Assembly (NCBI GenBank): GCA_947561395.2
Contig: OX387186.1
Coordinates: 39,637,220-39,701,219 of the forward strand
From: Buxus sempervirens
Taxonomy: Eukaryota; Streptophyta; Magnoliopsida; Buxales; Buxaceae
Direction of reading: 5' to 3'
DNA length: 64,000 bases
Both the position numbers and the translations under genes were made by a program. Position 1 is the stretch's first letter, and every line of letters starts with the position of its first letter. Of this stretch, positions 1 through 11,315 are shown piece after piece. The notes below the pieces were generated by a model. The model was not told where the DNA came from. It ran no database searches and was given only the letters and a program-made list of their open reading frames with translations.

Positions 1-349
1 TCACATAGGGCAAGGTGGAGGAAGCCCTTAAGGCCACTTTCGGATCCACTTTCCTGGTTTGGGCCCCAAAAGAAAACAAATTGGAGACAAACAAATTTAG
101 ACCAGCCCAGTGCGGCCCAAACTCACAGTTCCAAATATTACTGTTAAGATCCAACTCGAGCTGGTCCCTGAAACTGGAGCTTTCTCTGCCCGAGGGGCCC
201 TCGAGCTTCGAGCCACTGCAAGCCTCGGGGCACCCACTCGTCACATCAACATTCATTACCTGAGAAGACTCTTGGATCGAGTTTGGAATTGGAACTGCCG
301 AGTTAAGGTCTCCAGAGTTAGCCGATTCACCAGCTCGGAAGCTTAGCAA
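1..349. other. Spacer, probably distal LINE ORF1 sequence
   Basis: No gene is supported here. The stretch is GC-richer than its surroundings and lies downstream of the LINE ORF1 relic in that element's direction, so it may be the poorly conserved tail of the same element. Short ORFs on the plus strand show no recognisable domain. Confidence 0.3.
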
Positions 350-1066
350 AGAAATACAATAAGCCAATTTATCTTTGCGAGGACTTTTTGACATGGGATT
401 TCTCAAGCAACTCATGGGGATTCTTAGAGGAACCCCATATTTCCTGCAACTAGACTTTTTGGAACCACTAGAGCTTGCGATGTAAGGGTTAGGATAGTTT
501 AAAATAGAGTGATTCAACAAACCGCAAGAAAAACAAAATGAGGGAAGATTCTTAAACTTAAAATCCAACAAAGTTTCCTTACCAGAACTTACCTTGAAGA
601 ATATGCTGGTAGGAATTGGCTCGTCTAAGGGCAACTGCACCCTAGCCGAGATTACCATGAACTCAAAATCTTTTGCATTGAGCTCAATCTCCAAGCTCTT
701 TCCAAAACTGCCGATCAAGTTCAAGATGATTTTCTCATCATGGAATTTCCTAGGCAGGTTTTGGATTTACATCCAGACGGTTATGTACTTGAAGGTGTAT
801 TTCACTGGCTCTTCATTCTCAGTAATTGTTTCCATGAGAACCAATGAGGAGTTAACAACCCACGGTTGAGATTTCATGACTTTCTCTCTATCATCAGTTT
901 TATCAAATCCCACCGCAAATCGATGGGGAGCGACCTTTAAACATTTTGATATGCTAATATTCTTCCACAACCTCCCAACAGAGTTCTTGAAGGAGTTGAG
1001 CTCAGAGTCTTCCTTGCATAGCTCACAAATCACAAGGTTTGTCCATTTACCATCTAATCTTTCCAA
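350..1066 (-). pseudogene. LINE ORF1 relic (DUF4283 + zinc-knuckle type)
   Basis: This minus-strand fragment resembles the ORF1 protein of plant L1-type LINEs, a nucleic-acid-binding protein with a DUF4283 domain followed by a CCHC-like knuckle. The open part (1066-767) reads RPWVV-like 'SQPWVVNSSLVLMET' and 'PVKYTFKYITVWM', both typical of DUF4283. Past a stop, the same strand continues with 'LPRKFHDEKIILNLIG' and 'VQLPLDEPIPTSIFF'. After another break comes a Cys-containing 'CFSCGL' stretch and 'KYGVPLRIP', matching the family's zinc-knuckle region. Several stops and frame shifts mean it is not functional. No matching ORF2 adjoins it. The family is clear; the exact ends are approximate. Confidence 0.72.
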
Positions 1067-1149
1067 ATCATTTCAAGAAGATTTGAAAACCTTATTTGGC
1101 CTTGGTGGGATGAATAGGTTCTTTAGGCTGTGGGTTAGATCAGTATGAG

Positions 1150-2298
1150 GGCAACCGGGTTAAAGACAAACAGACAGTAGGACTCCAAGGACAACCCAAT
1201 CAAGAATGCCAACGACAAGATGGGACCAGCTACTAAAGGGGGAGAGGACACCTTTAGATTAGTTGAACATTTTGGGGGGAAGTTGAGAGAGATGAGCAAT
1301 TGACGCAAAAAAACCCTAGAAGCAACTCACATGCTATTCTCAGAAAGCCAACCATTGTTGTGACTCCAATGGCACTTGCAATGTGCCGTAGTAAGAAAAG
1401 TGGTAAGGGAATTTTACATATACTATTAGTAAAACCAATTAAGAATAATATTCCCAAGATGCTAGCTCTCCCTCTTTTCTTTTCTAAAGATTGTCCTCTA
1501 CAACTAAAAGAATCCTAAACTATAACCACCATATCCATTGCTTTTTTCATTTTCAAATTTAAACCCAATCTTTACTTCTATGATACAGCTATTGGGTTTA
1601 GGACGTGCAGTATGCACTTGCCACCATTATTAGAATACAAGCAGAAGAGAAAAGAAAAGAATAGAAAAGGGCTAAGAAGAAAAGAAAAGGAGAGAGAGAA
1701 GAAGGGAGTGCAGTAGAGGGGTGGCGCATACTTGGGCTGGTGTCGTCGCCCCTCTTTTCTTTTGTCTCCTATCGCTCGCTTATGTCAATAGAGACACCAT
1801 CTCTCACCTCGTTATTAGAAACAAAGGAGACAAATATCGATATATATGCATATCTATATAATTAGAAAAGAAATGCCTATTTCTTTTATAATATAAAATA
1901 TATTACATATGTGTATGTGTATATTTATGTAAGAAATTTAAAAAATTAATAAAATTAAGGAAACATTATTGTATTCTTAATAATATAATTATTTATGCAT
2001 GTGTCGACACACATACACACACATATATATAATTAATAATACTTCTTATAACTATTATCAATAATAAGATATCATTATCATTATTTTAATATTTAATTTT
2101 TTATTTTTATAATTTTTAATACATTTTTATATTTTCAAATTTTTAGGAACTTTTTGACACAGCAACGCCAAAATGCAATGACACGAGTGACGAGCGAATG
2201 AAATTTTGGCGAAACGACACATAGGACCCTCACCAAAACGGCATCAAAACCAGCACAGCGAGCTGTGATGCTTTTTTAAAATAATTAAGAATGAGTGC
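1150..2298. other. Non-coding intergenic DNA, AT-rich in part
   Basis: I see no gene here. A purine-rich block (about 1630-1700) and a strongly AT-rich tract with short CA/TA runs (about 1830-2110) are the only compositional features. Short ORFs on both strands around 1254-1518 have no recognisable domain. Confidence 0.4.
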
Positions 2299-2299
2299 C

Positions 2300-2786
2300 T
2301 TACCCCCTTGAGGTTTCCAACAATCCCGCTTCCTCACCTAAGGTTTCTAAAATATCAGTTTACCACCTTAAAGTTTTGTGTATTTGAACATTAAAATAAT
2401 AATTGAGAAAATGCTAATTGACAAATTTGCCCCATCTTATTTGCATTTAAAAGTAAAACGCTTTATTTATAGGTTGAGTACAAAAAATGCTCTTATGGAA
2501 GATGTGAGCCTGATCTAATTTTTTTTGTTTGAGCAAATGATGTGAAAAATGAGCCAATGTTCTAAAAGGTAATGTTGGTATTTTAATTGTAAATAATCAG
2601 AGTAAAAGGGGAAAATTTTTTAATATATGTTTTATCTCTTATTACCTCATCAACGCTGTTAGAATTTTAACGGTTGAACTTCTAAAAGGGGGAGACTATT
2701 ACATATAGTAAACTTCAAGTTGGTGAACTGGTATTTAAAAAACCACAAGGGAAAAAGTAGGATTGTGTAAAACTTGAAGAGGGTAA
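2300..2786. repeat. MITE-like element with about 90-bp imperfect terminal inverted repeats
   Basis: The left end begins TTACCCCCTTGAGGTTT, and the right end, read in reverse complement, begins TTTACCCTCTTCAAGTTTT. The two ends stay alignable for about 90 bp, with shared segments such as ACAATCC and CAGTT(T/C)ACCA. The interior has no ORF. This is the structure of a miniature inverted-repeat element. I could not settle a target-site duplication, so the superfamily is open. Confidence 0.6.
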
Positions 2787-2829
2787 ATTGTAAATATCAA
2801 TTTTACTTTTGCATTGCCTTTTTTTTTTC

Positions 2830-4722
2830 CAAAAATTCCCTTAAAAGATTAGATAAATAAAATAAAATGATAAGGAACAAAAAATGAGAGCGTATGACTC
2901 TCAATGAGGATCATCCTATGAATTAGGATGCTTCTCATTGACTTGTCATACTCAGAGCACTTTGATCAAGCTATATTCCAAAGTAAAACATGAAAAAATT
3001 CAAATCCCATAACTCAAATATGAGCTATACATATTTAATTAAGCATAAGTCTTGCAAAATAAATCCAAATCCAATGAAATTAGTGGCATTAAAAAGAAGA
3101 TTGAATAGGAAAATCTTGTACAAAAATCATTTGAAATGGAACTATAGAGATCAAGATATGATTAATCAAGGTTATTGATTCAGCATTTGTCTGCATACTG
3201 ACCAGGTCAACTTAGAATGTTTATTTGTGGAGATTTGCTTCATAAAATTTATAAAACTTGGCCCAATTAAACCAGGATGACTCAACCAAGGTTTTGAGTT
3301 TCGGTGCCGATGGGTATGCCGATCCTTGAAAAAATCAGCACGCTAGCGACGTGCCGACGAAATGTTGGAAAAATCAAGAAGGCAAAAAACTAGAAAAAAT
3401 TGTTTTTTTTTTTAATTTTGTTGAAATTTTGTTGGCACACCGCAAAAAATCTCTAATGAAAATTTTAAAAAATCAATTTTTTCTGTCTTTGTCGCTTGTT
3501 TCGCTCATTTCGGCCTGTTTTGCTCGGCACGCCACAAAAAAATCGATCGATTTGCAAATAAACGATTTTCTTGCCCTGAAACGCATCGATACCTCTCAAA
3601 AAACGAAATTTCGACGACATGCCGGCGTGCCGCCGAAACTATAAACCATGGACTCAACTTTTAAATAAATTATATCTAACTTGGGGATTCATCCTTTTGA
3701 GGCTACGTGCATCCTCCAAGCCATTGAAATAAATATGATTGATCCTGTGATCTACTACTGAATAGTACTGGTTCAATCTATCACAGAGATCTTGAAACAA
3801 GTACAAATTATATTGAACTAATTTTGTTTCAAAATATATTCTTGAAGGAAGACTCAGAAAGAAAAAAATTATTTGAAATAGATTTAAAACAAAATAGATG
3901 TCTTCTTATGAAGTGACAGGTTCTCCAACTGGATCTCTGTAGAACTATCATAATTCAAGGGAACATGGAGTGAGTTTTGCTCCATGTAAATTATTGAAAA
4001 TCAGTCTGGAAAGAGTATGAGCATGAACCTTTCTAATGAAATAGGTTTCACTCAAAAATACACATACTACGTTCGAAGAAAAATTCTTAAAATAAATCAA
4101 AACAGAGATGGACTTGAGTTTGGATCCATTTCAGATCAAATATAATAGCAAGCTAATGATCAAAAAGTGTTGGAGTACGATTTCCTCATAACTCTCTATG
4201 AAACGAGAGAATTCGAGCATAATCTAATTTCCAAATTAAAGTAGAACTCTAAATCTAAGGGATATTTGCCATAAGGTCATCTCCCTATGATCAATTCCTA
4301 CTTAAATCATATCATAGGGCTTGAAACTTAATCAAAGGTTAAGATTTTGAGATCCGGCTATATTAATTATGGTAGATTTGAGAAATAAGCATAGAAATAG
4401 AAAAACCATGCATGTCAAAGTGTGTGCTTGTATATTCAAATAAAATGCTTGCAAAAAATCATCAAAATATAAATCAATATAGGGAAGATTCAAAATCTAA
4501 GGTCATTGACTAATCTACACATCCATTAAATTGAAGAAGAAACAAGTAAAAAGTAATCACAACAATTAACACAAATTAATAGATATAAACTAAACTATTT
4601 AGGTTCTATGTCTAAGTGTTTTCTCGGGATCCTTTCCTCTATCTCTTGTCTTCACGTTTTACGGTTAGAGAGAAGCCCGAGATACTCACATCTAGGTAAA
4701 GTTGTCAACACAATTGAGCTCT
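2830..4722 (-). mobile_element. Old LTR fragment 'B1', interrupted by a MITE and by LTR A1
   Basis: The segment aligns by eye with 50250-50640 and 54884-56080, including the shared blocks around GATTCATCC...GAGGC...TGCATCCTCCAAG. The reverse complement of 4620-4720 matches the 5' part of the LTR at 12979-14739, in particular the block CTCTCTA(A/G)CCGTAAAACGTGAAG. It is therefore a minus-oriented LTR relic of that broad family. The hAT MITE at 3287-3650 and LTR A1 at 4728 are inserted in it. Sequence after A1 (9189 to about 9530) may be its remainder. Confidence 0.55.
3287..3650. mobile_element. hAT-type MITE with perfect 8-bp target duplication
   Basis: The 364-bp element is bounded by identical GACTCAAC copies at 3279-3286 and 3651-3658. 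Its ends are imperfect inverted repeats: CAAGGTTTTGAGTTTCGG on the left, and CATGGTTTATAGTTTCGG on the right in reverse complement. The 8-bp duplication and CA-start termini fit the hAT superfamily. It interrupts LTR B1, so it is younger than that LTR. It encodes no transposase; the ORF at 3351-3644 is incidental. Confidence 0.82.
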
Positions 4723-5457
4723 TACCTTGTAAAACCCTGGATTTTCCTAAAATAAAGTACATTAAATAAGCCTAATTATTGAGAAGTTAAGATTTAATTT
4801 AGGTATTGGAGGAATAATATTATGATCCCAAGAGATATTAGTAACTAAATAAATAAACAATAATTTTGAGTAACTAGGGATTTAAATAGTGGCTTCATTT
4901 AAATAAGAGAAAGCAAGGTCAATTTAGATAAATTGGGAGAGTGACTTAAATATGAATGTTAGAGAAGATAGATATCAATCCAAGTGCATTATATGGTTAA
5001 GATGGATGTGAGGAATAAATAGGAGAATTTTTAGAAAAAGATCCAAAGGTTAAGTATGGAATTACAAGGAAAGGGTATTTTAGTCATTTTTAAATTAGCC
5101 AAATTAATATATTGAGTAGTTAAATAATTATTAAACTTGAAATATTTAACTAAACTTAATTTGGGTTAGGTTTGAATTTAAATAGCAAATTATGGCTTAA
5201 AAGTAGGAAAAAGGGTATATTGGTGATTATGGTTGATAAGGAGCCTTAAATTTGAGGATAATAGGAGCTTTGGGGTGTTTTAGTAATATTTTAAAATAAG
5301 AAATTAAATTAGCACGAAAATAAATTAAAATAAATCCTTCTTTTGTATGAGATACTTAAAAGAGGAATTAGATGGAGGGTTAAGATAGGGAGGTTTCCAA
5401 TTAAGAGTGAGAATTCTATTTAGAAGGTCTTCTAAACCTAGTGGGACTTCTAATTAA

Positions 5458-6714
5458 GGCTGAGTTTGTTTTGATGTAAAAGCTAATGCGGAAAATGTTT
5501 TCGGGGTAAAGTGGGGTTTTCCAAGTGTTTGTTTCCATGTAAAATACAATATAATGTAAAATAGTTTTCCTTAAAAATAGTAATTTTCTGGAAAACGACT
5601 TACCATTTAATATCCCGTATGTCGTTTTCCAGAAAACGAAATCATGCTCATATCTATCTGTTGCCTAAAAAAAATGAAAGCACGATCATTAATTTCTCTT
5701 CTATCACTACAGGGACTTTTCTATCGTCTTCAATATTTGAGCTTCTCTTCCATCGCTATTCTCTGTTCTTGCTACCCTTTGTTCTCTATTTCACTGCTAC
5801 AAATCAACAATTCCTTTCTCATTCCAACGGTTTAAGGTACGTATTTAACCTTGAGGTAGGTATCAATCGCAGCAAGGTTTTATGCTGCTGATTCCCCAAA
5901 AGTTTTTGAAACTTGTAGGTATAGGTCTAAAATGTTGGTCTTTGACATGGGTTTGTTTTGATTTTCTATTTAATGGTGTTGCCTGGACGGGTCATTTGTA
6001 ATCGTGCTGTGGCTCTGTTCTACGAGTTGGGTTTCTGGAAAGTGATTTGGGCTGATCTTGTTCCTAGATTTTTCGGCTGAAGAAAGGAAGATATGATGAA
6101 ACAAAACGTGCTTGTCTCTGACAAGATTACAGTTGCTGTACCGAACTCGTCGATTTTTCCTTTTGCGCCACAAATGCCACCGGCGGCTTCAGGTGGGTAT
6201 ATCACCATTTCCCGGAAAAAGCTTCTGAAGAGGCTTGAAACGGGAGGAGGAGGAGTAAGAATTAATGCCTGGATTGATTCAATGAACGCTTTATCTCCAA
6301 CTCACATCAAATCCACGCCTCCTCTGATTAAATCTGAAGATAATGGTTCCTGGATTGTAAGTACTAGTCCTTACACGGTTCTTCTAAAATCGGGACTTGT
6401 GTACGTTTTGCTTTGACAATGACAAATTTTAATTTTTTTCTTTCCTGCTTGCATTTATTATTTGATGCACAGCTTCATCATCCCTCGGCCTTGAGCATGT
6501 TTGAACAAATAACTAGCGCTTCCCAGGGCAAGCAAATAGTGATGTTCTTGGACTACGACAGTACTTTGTCACAAAACAGAGGAAAATGAAAAACTCTCAT
6601 TTTCAAGTCTATTTTCCAATATCAATTCAAACAGTTGAAAAACTTTGATTTTCCCGAAAACATTTTCCGATGTAAAATGTTTTCGTAACATTTTACATCA
6701 AAACAAACGCAGCC
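5458..6714. mobile_element. Non-autonomous DNA transposon that captured a TPP gene fragment (Pack type)
   Basis: TAA duplications at 5455-5457 and 6715-6717 flank inverted ends GGCTGAGTTTGTTTTGATG (left) and GGCTGCGTTTGTTTTGATG (right, reverse complement). Pairing continues patchily for about 60 bp. The TAA duplication and GG-start termini fit PIF/Harbinger. The interior carries no transposase. It carries two exons and an intron of a trehalose-6-phosphate phosphatase gene instead (see 6093-6589). The element lies inside solo LTR A1 and is absent from the sister copy A2, which independently marks it as an insertion. Confidence 0.78.
6093..6589 (+). pseudogene. Captured trehalose-6-phosphate phosphatase (TPP) 5' fragment
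   Basis: Exon 1 (6093-6356, 88 codons) ends at a GTAAGT donor. After an AG at 6471-6472, exon 2 (6473-6589) continues in frame to a TGA. The predicted product is 126 aa, against roughly 350-390 aa for plant TPPs. Recognisable family features are the N-terminal 'ISRKK' and 'RINAWIDSMNALSP' blocks, 'ALSMFEQITS', and the first HAD-phosphatase motif 'MFLDYDSTLS', where the usual DYDGT has Ser for Gly. The homology stops just after motif I, where transposon end sequence takes over. Most of the HAD catalytic domain is therefore missing and phosphatase activity is not expected. The retained intron shows capture from DNA, not from a spliced RNA. Confidence 0.78.
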
Positions 6715-6724
6715 TAAGAGAGCT

Positions 6725-6732
6725 TATAAAAG
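6725..6732 (+). promoter_or_regulatory. TATA box of LTR A1
   Basis: TATAAAAG lies in the downstream part of the LTR, just after the nested transposon. A matching TATAAAAG occurs at the equivalent place in A2 (minus strand, about 54328-54321), which supports it as the LTR core promoter. Confidence 0.55.
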
Positions 6733-8529
6733 GGGAGGTCTAGGAAAGGTTTAGGGTTTTTAGCAAGTCAAAAATAAGGAGGAAAGAAAGGAAAATTCGT
6801 GCTTAGGCTTGGGAGAAAAATAAAGGAAAGAAGAGAGGAGAGAAAAGAGAGGGAAGAAAAGAAAAAGGGAGGTGCTGCAGAGGTCCGACCAGCAGACTTT
6901 GAACGACGATCCCCGGAGATCTAGTTGTTGGATCGTTATGAAATTTGGAGGTTATGTTCTATACATGAGATACTTGAATCTGAACGGTGGAGATTGGATT
7001 TGGATGAGTCTAAGGTGGTGCGAATTAACCTAGAAGTTGGTGGAAAATCAGAATTTGAAAGAAAAAGGAGTTGCAGAGATATAACCGACTAGCCAACTTC
7101 AAACTACGAGATAGAAAGATCCAACCGTTGGAATGAGCTGAAATTTTAGGAGTTTGTTCTACTCATGGAGGGCTTCAAACGGAACGATGGAGATCTAATT
7201 TGAAAAGTTTAGAGGGGTGCGGTTGAGCTCCAAAAACGGGCACAGAAGAAGTTCTGAAAATTTTGGGTTCATCAAGAAGGCAAGTAGCAAACACTTGAAA
7301 CTGGAGGAACTGCATATTTTCTTGTGTTTTTGATGATTGATTGTATTGGTTTTTAAGTTGGATTTCATTGGAAAAGTTCGATGATTATAAAGTTTTGATT
7401 TGGTGATTTGAATCTCTCTTTAAGAATCAAGAAAAGTGTTGTTCATGGGTGGTTTGATTTATAAAAAAACCTTAGTTAAATTTTAATCACCAAGATTTGT
7501 TTAGCATCGTTTTAATCCGATGTTTTGGTTTTGATCTCTAATTTTAGCCTTGTAGCATGGTTTCTGAATAACATAGTCTTAGAACGTGGATTTTTGGGTG
7601 ATTGTTAGAATCGTGATATAAAGTTTGTTTAGATTAAATTCGAATCATATTTAAACGTCTTTTGGGAATGGTAGAAGCATAGAAAAGTTGTTACAGAGGT
7701 CTAAAATTTGGTCAGTCATGGAGTTTTGAGATTAACAGAGAGTCGAAAGTCGTGAGTTGTTTCCGCCGAGTGTTTTGAGTTAGCGCGAGACATTGTTTTA
7801 GTTTTGCCGACCTTGCACCAAGGACTTTAGCTCAGCGAGAGTTGTTTTTTTTGTATTCGCCGAGTTGGCGCTAACTTGGCGCCAAGTGGTAGAGGTCAGC
7901 GCACCCTCAAATTTTTCCAGGGTTGTGCGACTGACCTATTTGAACCAAATTTTGACACTTTGAGGCTTAAACCTCTCAGTCAAAGACTAGATTAGCATAT
8001 TAGAATTATGTTATCTGCTCAAAACACCCTAAGATCATTAAGTCAAATTATTGGTAGTTTTAAGAGTTCCCGAAGTAATAATTGAAGGACTGTTGGTAGG
8101 TTATTTTGTTGTTCCTGACACTATGGGTTAATGATTTAATTTTCTTTTATGTCTTATATTGTTTTCCGATTGCAAATTTTGTTTAATCTAGGTTTGCTTG
8201 ATTTCAAAGTGCTGAACTGTATTGTTAAAATTTATCTTGGTGTGGGTAAGTAGATTTTACTATCAATTGGACATGTGCTTTGGGTTGGAATATTTTATTG
8301 AGATATCATGAGATACTGTTCTGGTTTGGAATGACTTGTGATGAGTTGTATTGGGTTATACATGATGGTGACCAGTGTTGGTTATTGTTTTGCAAATGCT
8401 GAGTTTTATGAAATTGTTTTACCGTTTTGGTTTAGCTTTACCTGGATCCATGTCTAAGCTTAGTAATGTGATGGTATTGTTTATTGATGTAATTGCATGG
8501 CCTTGTGTGTTGCCACGACCGGTGTAGAG

Positions 8530-8662
8530 CAGCCAAAAACCCTGAGTAGGCCTGGTTGTCAATGCCGAAACCCGGGGAGTAGGCCGGCATTGGATGACGA
8601 AACCCTGAGTAGGTCGTCATTTCAGAGTTCCGAAACCCTGAGTAGGCCGGAACTGTGTACAT
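8530..8662 (+). repeat. Array of four mini-hairpins with constant loop and different stems (LTR A1)
   Basis: Four units share the core AAACCCTGAGTAGG (one variant has CCCGGGGAG). Each core is flanked by its own complementary pair: CCA/TGG, CAATGCCG/CGGCATTG, ATGACGA/TCGTCAT and AGTTCCG/CGGAACT. The loop is constant and the stems change together on both sides. LTR A2 has the same four units in the same order at 52345-52470. Confidence 0.8.
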
Positions 8663-9188
8663 GGAGGTGTGGATGTCTCCTTGGCATGTCAATTAATCAA
8701 TTCAAACAATAGACATGACATTGACCATTCGATGTTTTATCAGAATTGTTATTGAAATATGATTTGATAATATTAATTGGATTGGATTTAAACTTTGGAA
8801 TTATCCTTGTTGATGTTGTCGTTGGTTTAATCGTACACCTCATGACTTATTTTATATAAACATGGACTGATTTCATGCATGCACCTTGCTACTTGTTGAG
8901 ATTTATTCTCACTCCGGTTTCTCCCATTTTTCAGGTACTCTTGGTGAGGACGTCAAGTTGTGGGCTAGTTGTAGCTGGGTAGTCTATATAGATGTAGGAT
9001 TGCTTATGTAATTGAGATCCTTGTATATCATAATTGTTGATTACTGAAGAGAATTTGAATTCAAGTTTCCGCATTTACTCTGATTATAAAGTTAGAAAAA
9101 GTTTTAAATTATTCCATATTTTAGTTGCTTTTGTTGCTTATCATAACACCTCGGGTTTTGGAATTGGACCTGGAACCGGGGCGTTACA

Positions 9189-9934
9189 AACCTAAAGGAA
9201 AAGGAGTAGAAGAAGAGAATACTAACAATTAAAGTAGAATTGTAGGAATTTAAATAAGAAATTACATATATAGAAATCTCCAAATCACAATCAAGCAATT
9301 TAGGAGTAACTGTATAATCTAGCAAAGTTTCCCTTCTTCAAGAAAGAGCTCCTATTCCCAAAATTTGTAGGCCTTAGCAATGAGTCCAAGCCCTTTCCTT
9401 ATAAAGAGAATTGGGGACAAAACTGTCCTAAAGACAAGCCAAAAATCGGGTCTAGATTCATCCAAATGAAGTTAAAACATAAACTAGGAATTTTGAGAAT
9501 TTGAGACTAAAACAAGGAACTTAGGTCTCTGAGAGAGAGGTTCTTGCATAATAAACACAGAGATCACGGGAAAATTCAATTCAATGAGTTTTATGTTGCA
9601 CTGTTAATACAAAACGGTGTAGTATAAAACTTAAGTGCATTTTGAAAATAGCCTGATGTAAAGGTAAGTATTACATCACTGATCATAAATCACGGTACAA
9701 ATTTGGTTACATCCCCTGTGCTGACACTGAGGTGGCAAAATGGCTAAAGGTTCAAGATGCCATCTTAGCAGCCAACTTGTTGCATCGTTACACAAACACA
9801 ATGCAAATATCTTTTGGCACCGTCAAAGTTACACAATGCACTTTTTTTGTTGCACCATTTACAAATAACGGTGCATATTTGATGTGCACAATTTATTATA
9901 TATTTATATTCGAAATATACCCATATATTTTGAC

Positions 9935-9998
<64 letters not shown>

Positions 9999-11315
9999 AT
10001 ATTTAAAATATATATATTCCTATCTATTTTGCATCCCTCTTTTTGCACATTTGGTGCTATTTGGGATGTCTATGCCAATCTGAATCGGCCTGGCTGAAAA
10101 CCGAGTATGCACACTCTATATAGTTTTGTATATGCTAGTATTCATACAGCTGTGTATATATCAGTCCCTGGCCCCTTTAAAATTTTAATTTTCGACATGA
10201 TTTTTGTCTTGAGAAAGTTGTCTAAGCTCAGGGTATGCATAAAGTTATATTCTCTTAGGAAAAATTTAATCAAAATATTTACCAATCCTGATTCCTTTTA
10301 GGTTTCTAAATGTTGACACTTACACAACTATAACCTTCTTTCGCAATTAACAAACTCATCATTAGTTAGTTGTAGTGACTTAAAGTACTTCCAACCATAG
10401 ACTGTGTGTGGATTAAACTCCTTCCAAATTCTCACAATACTTGCTAACAATACTTTATTCTTTAATTAGCAGTGAGTCGCAATCGAACCGAGTTGACTTA
10501 TCGCAAGTTTGATCCTTGAATATAGTATTATTTAATCATCCTTTTACATCTTCAAGCTACAGTTCAAGTGGGTACTTGGAGATCTTTGTATCAGAAAGTC
10601 ACAATTCAATAACGTTCTCTAAATTTTATTAAATTTTTCTCAACGAGGAGCTCATCTTATGTGGTTGTCGCTTATCGTAGTAAATCGTAACTTAACAAAG
10701 TTGGCTTCATTCAAGGAGATTTCAACCACTTCTATCCTATTTCAAGGGGTAATTCCTTATTTTGCATGTTGATGAGATCGTATCTATGTGAATTTGACAA
10801 ATTTCAAACCTCACTTTAACAATAACCCACTGGCAGAGGTTGGTGACTATTTTACGTGACACCCATTGTTTGGGTTTTCATCACACACTTCTCTATCCTT
10901 TTATATATTTCTTTTTATTTTCTTCTGTTTTCTTTTTAAGGAAAGTGTCATAGGTTCCTTTTTACTCGTAAAGCCCGTTTTTTATTCTTTTTACGTCCAA
11001 CCTTTATGTTGCTAGTATCCTTCACTACCAATCATTATAAAAAAATTTTATCTCTATAAGGATGATCCACTCTCAAAATCAAGAGAACTTATGTAGGCGG
11101 ACAAAATGTAAGCTGGGGGTAGTTTACAAAGAAAGTATACTTGGCTCAAAATTTTCGTATTTAAAAGTGTTATTGTGTACTACAATGTTTTCTTTCTTGC
11201 TTTTAACAGTATGGCTCTTCTTTTCTTTCTTTTGATAACATTTCTTTTCTTTTCTTCTTTTAGATGCATTTTCATTTGTTATTTCTCAAAATTAATGTTT
11301 TCTTCTCTTTACTTT
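9189..11315. other. Non-coding stretch with a compound microsatellite and LTR-like remnants
   Basis: No gene is supported. The first few hundred bases may be the rest of LTR B1 beyond the A1 insertion; a minus-strand reading near 9340 resembles the leader of the LTR at 12979. The rest (about 10300-11300) is probably degenerate retrotransposon DNA that I could not classify. ORFs over 9732-10097 are driven by the TG repeat. Confidence 0.35.
9935..10001. repeat. Compound AT/GT/GTAT microsatellite
   Basis: An (AT)n run passes into about 19 GT units and then about five GTAT units without interruption. Tracts of this type are usually length-polymorphic. Confidence 0.95.

Larger units (their letters stand above)
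4728..9188 (+). mobile_element. Solo LTR A1 (about 3.2 kb without its nested insertion)
   Basis: It starts TGTAAAACCCTGGATTTTCC and ends GGAACCGGGGCGTTACA, the TG...CA form of an LTR. Flanking 5-mers are TACCT and AACCT (4 of 5 match). No gag or pol sequence adjoins it and there is no second copy alongside, so a solo LTR is the simplest reading. A closely similar copy lies inverted at 51808-54883. A 1257-bp DNA transposon is nested at 5458-6714. Internal landmarks are a TATA box at 6725-6732, a GCAAGTAG donor-like site at 7280, a hairpin array at 8530-8662 and a TTTTTCAG acceptor-like site ending at 8934. Confidence 0.75.

Noticed and set aside
5619..5891. 90-aa ORF upstream of the TPP fragment
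   Set aside because: It lies in the leader part of the captured gene and the transposon end. It is not in the TPP reading frame and has no domain.
8530..8662. CRISPR-like pattern: repeated core with variable intervening segments
   Set aside because: The window is a plant nuclear genome, the units lie in an LTR and there are no cas genes. The variable parts are complementary stems, not spacers.
9732..10097. 121-aa ORF
   Set aside because: Most of it translates a GT/TA microsatellite into Cys-Val and Tyr repeats, with no domain and no splice context.
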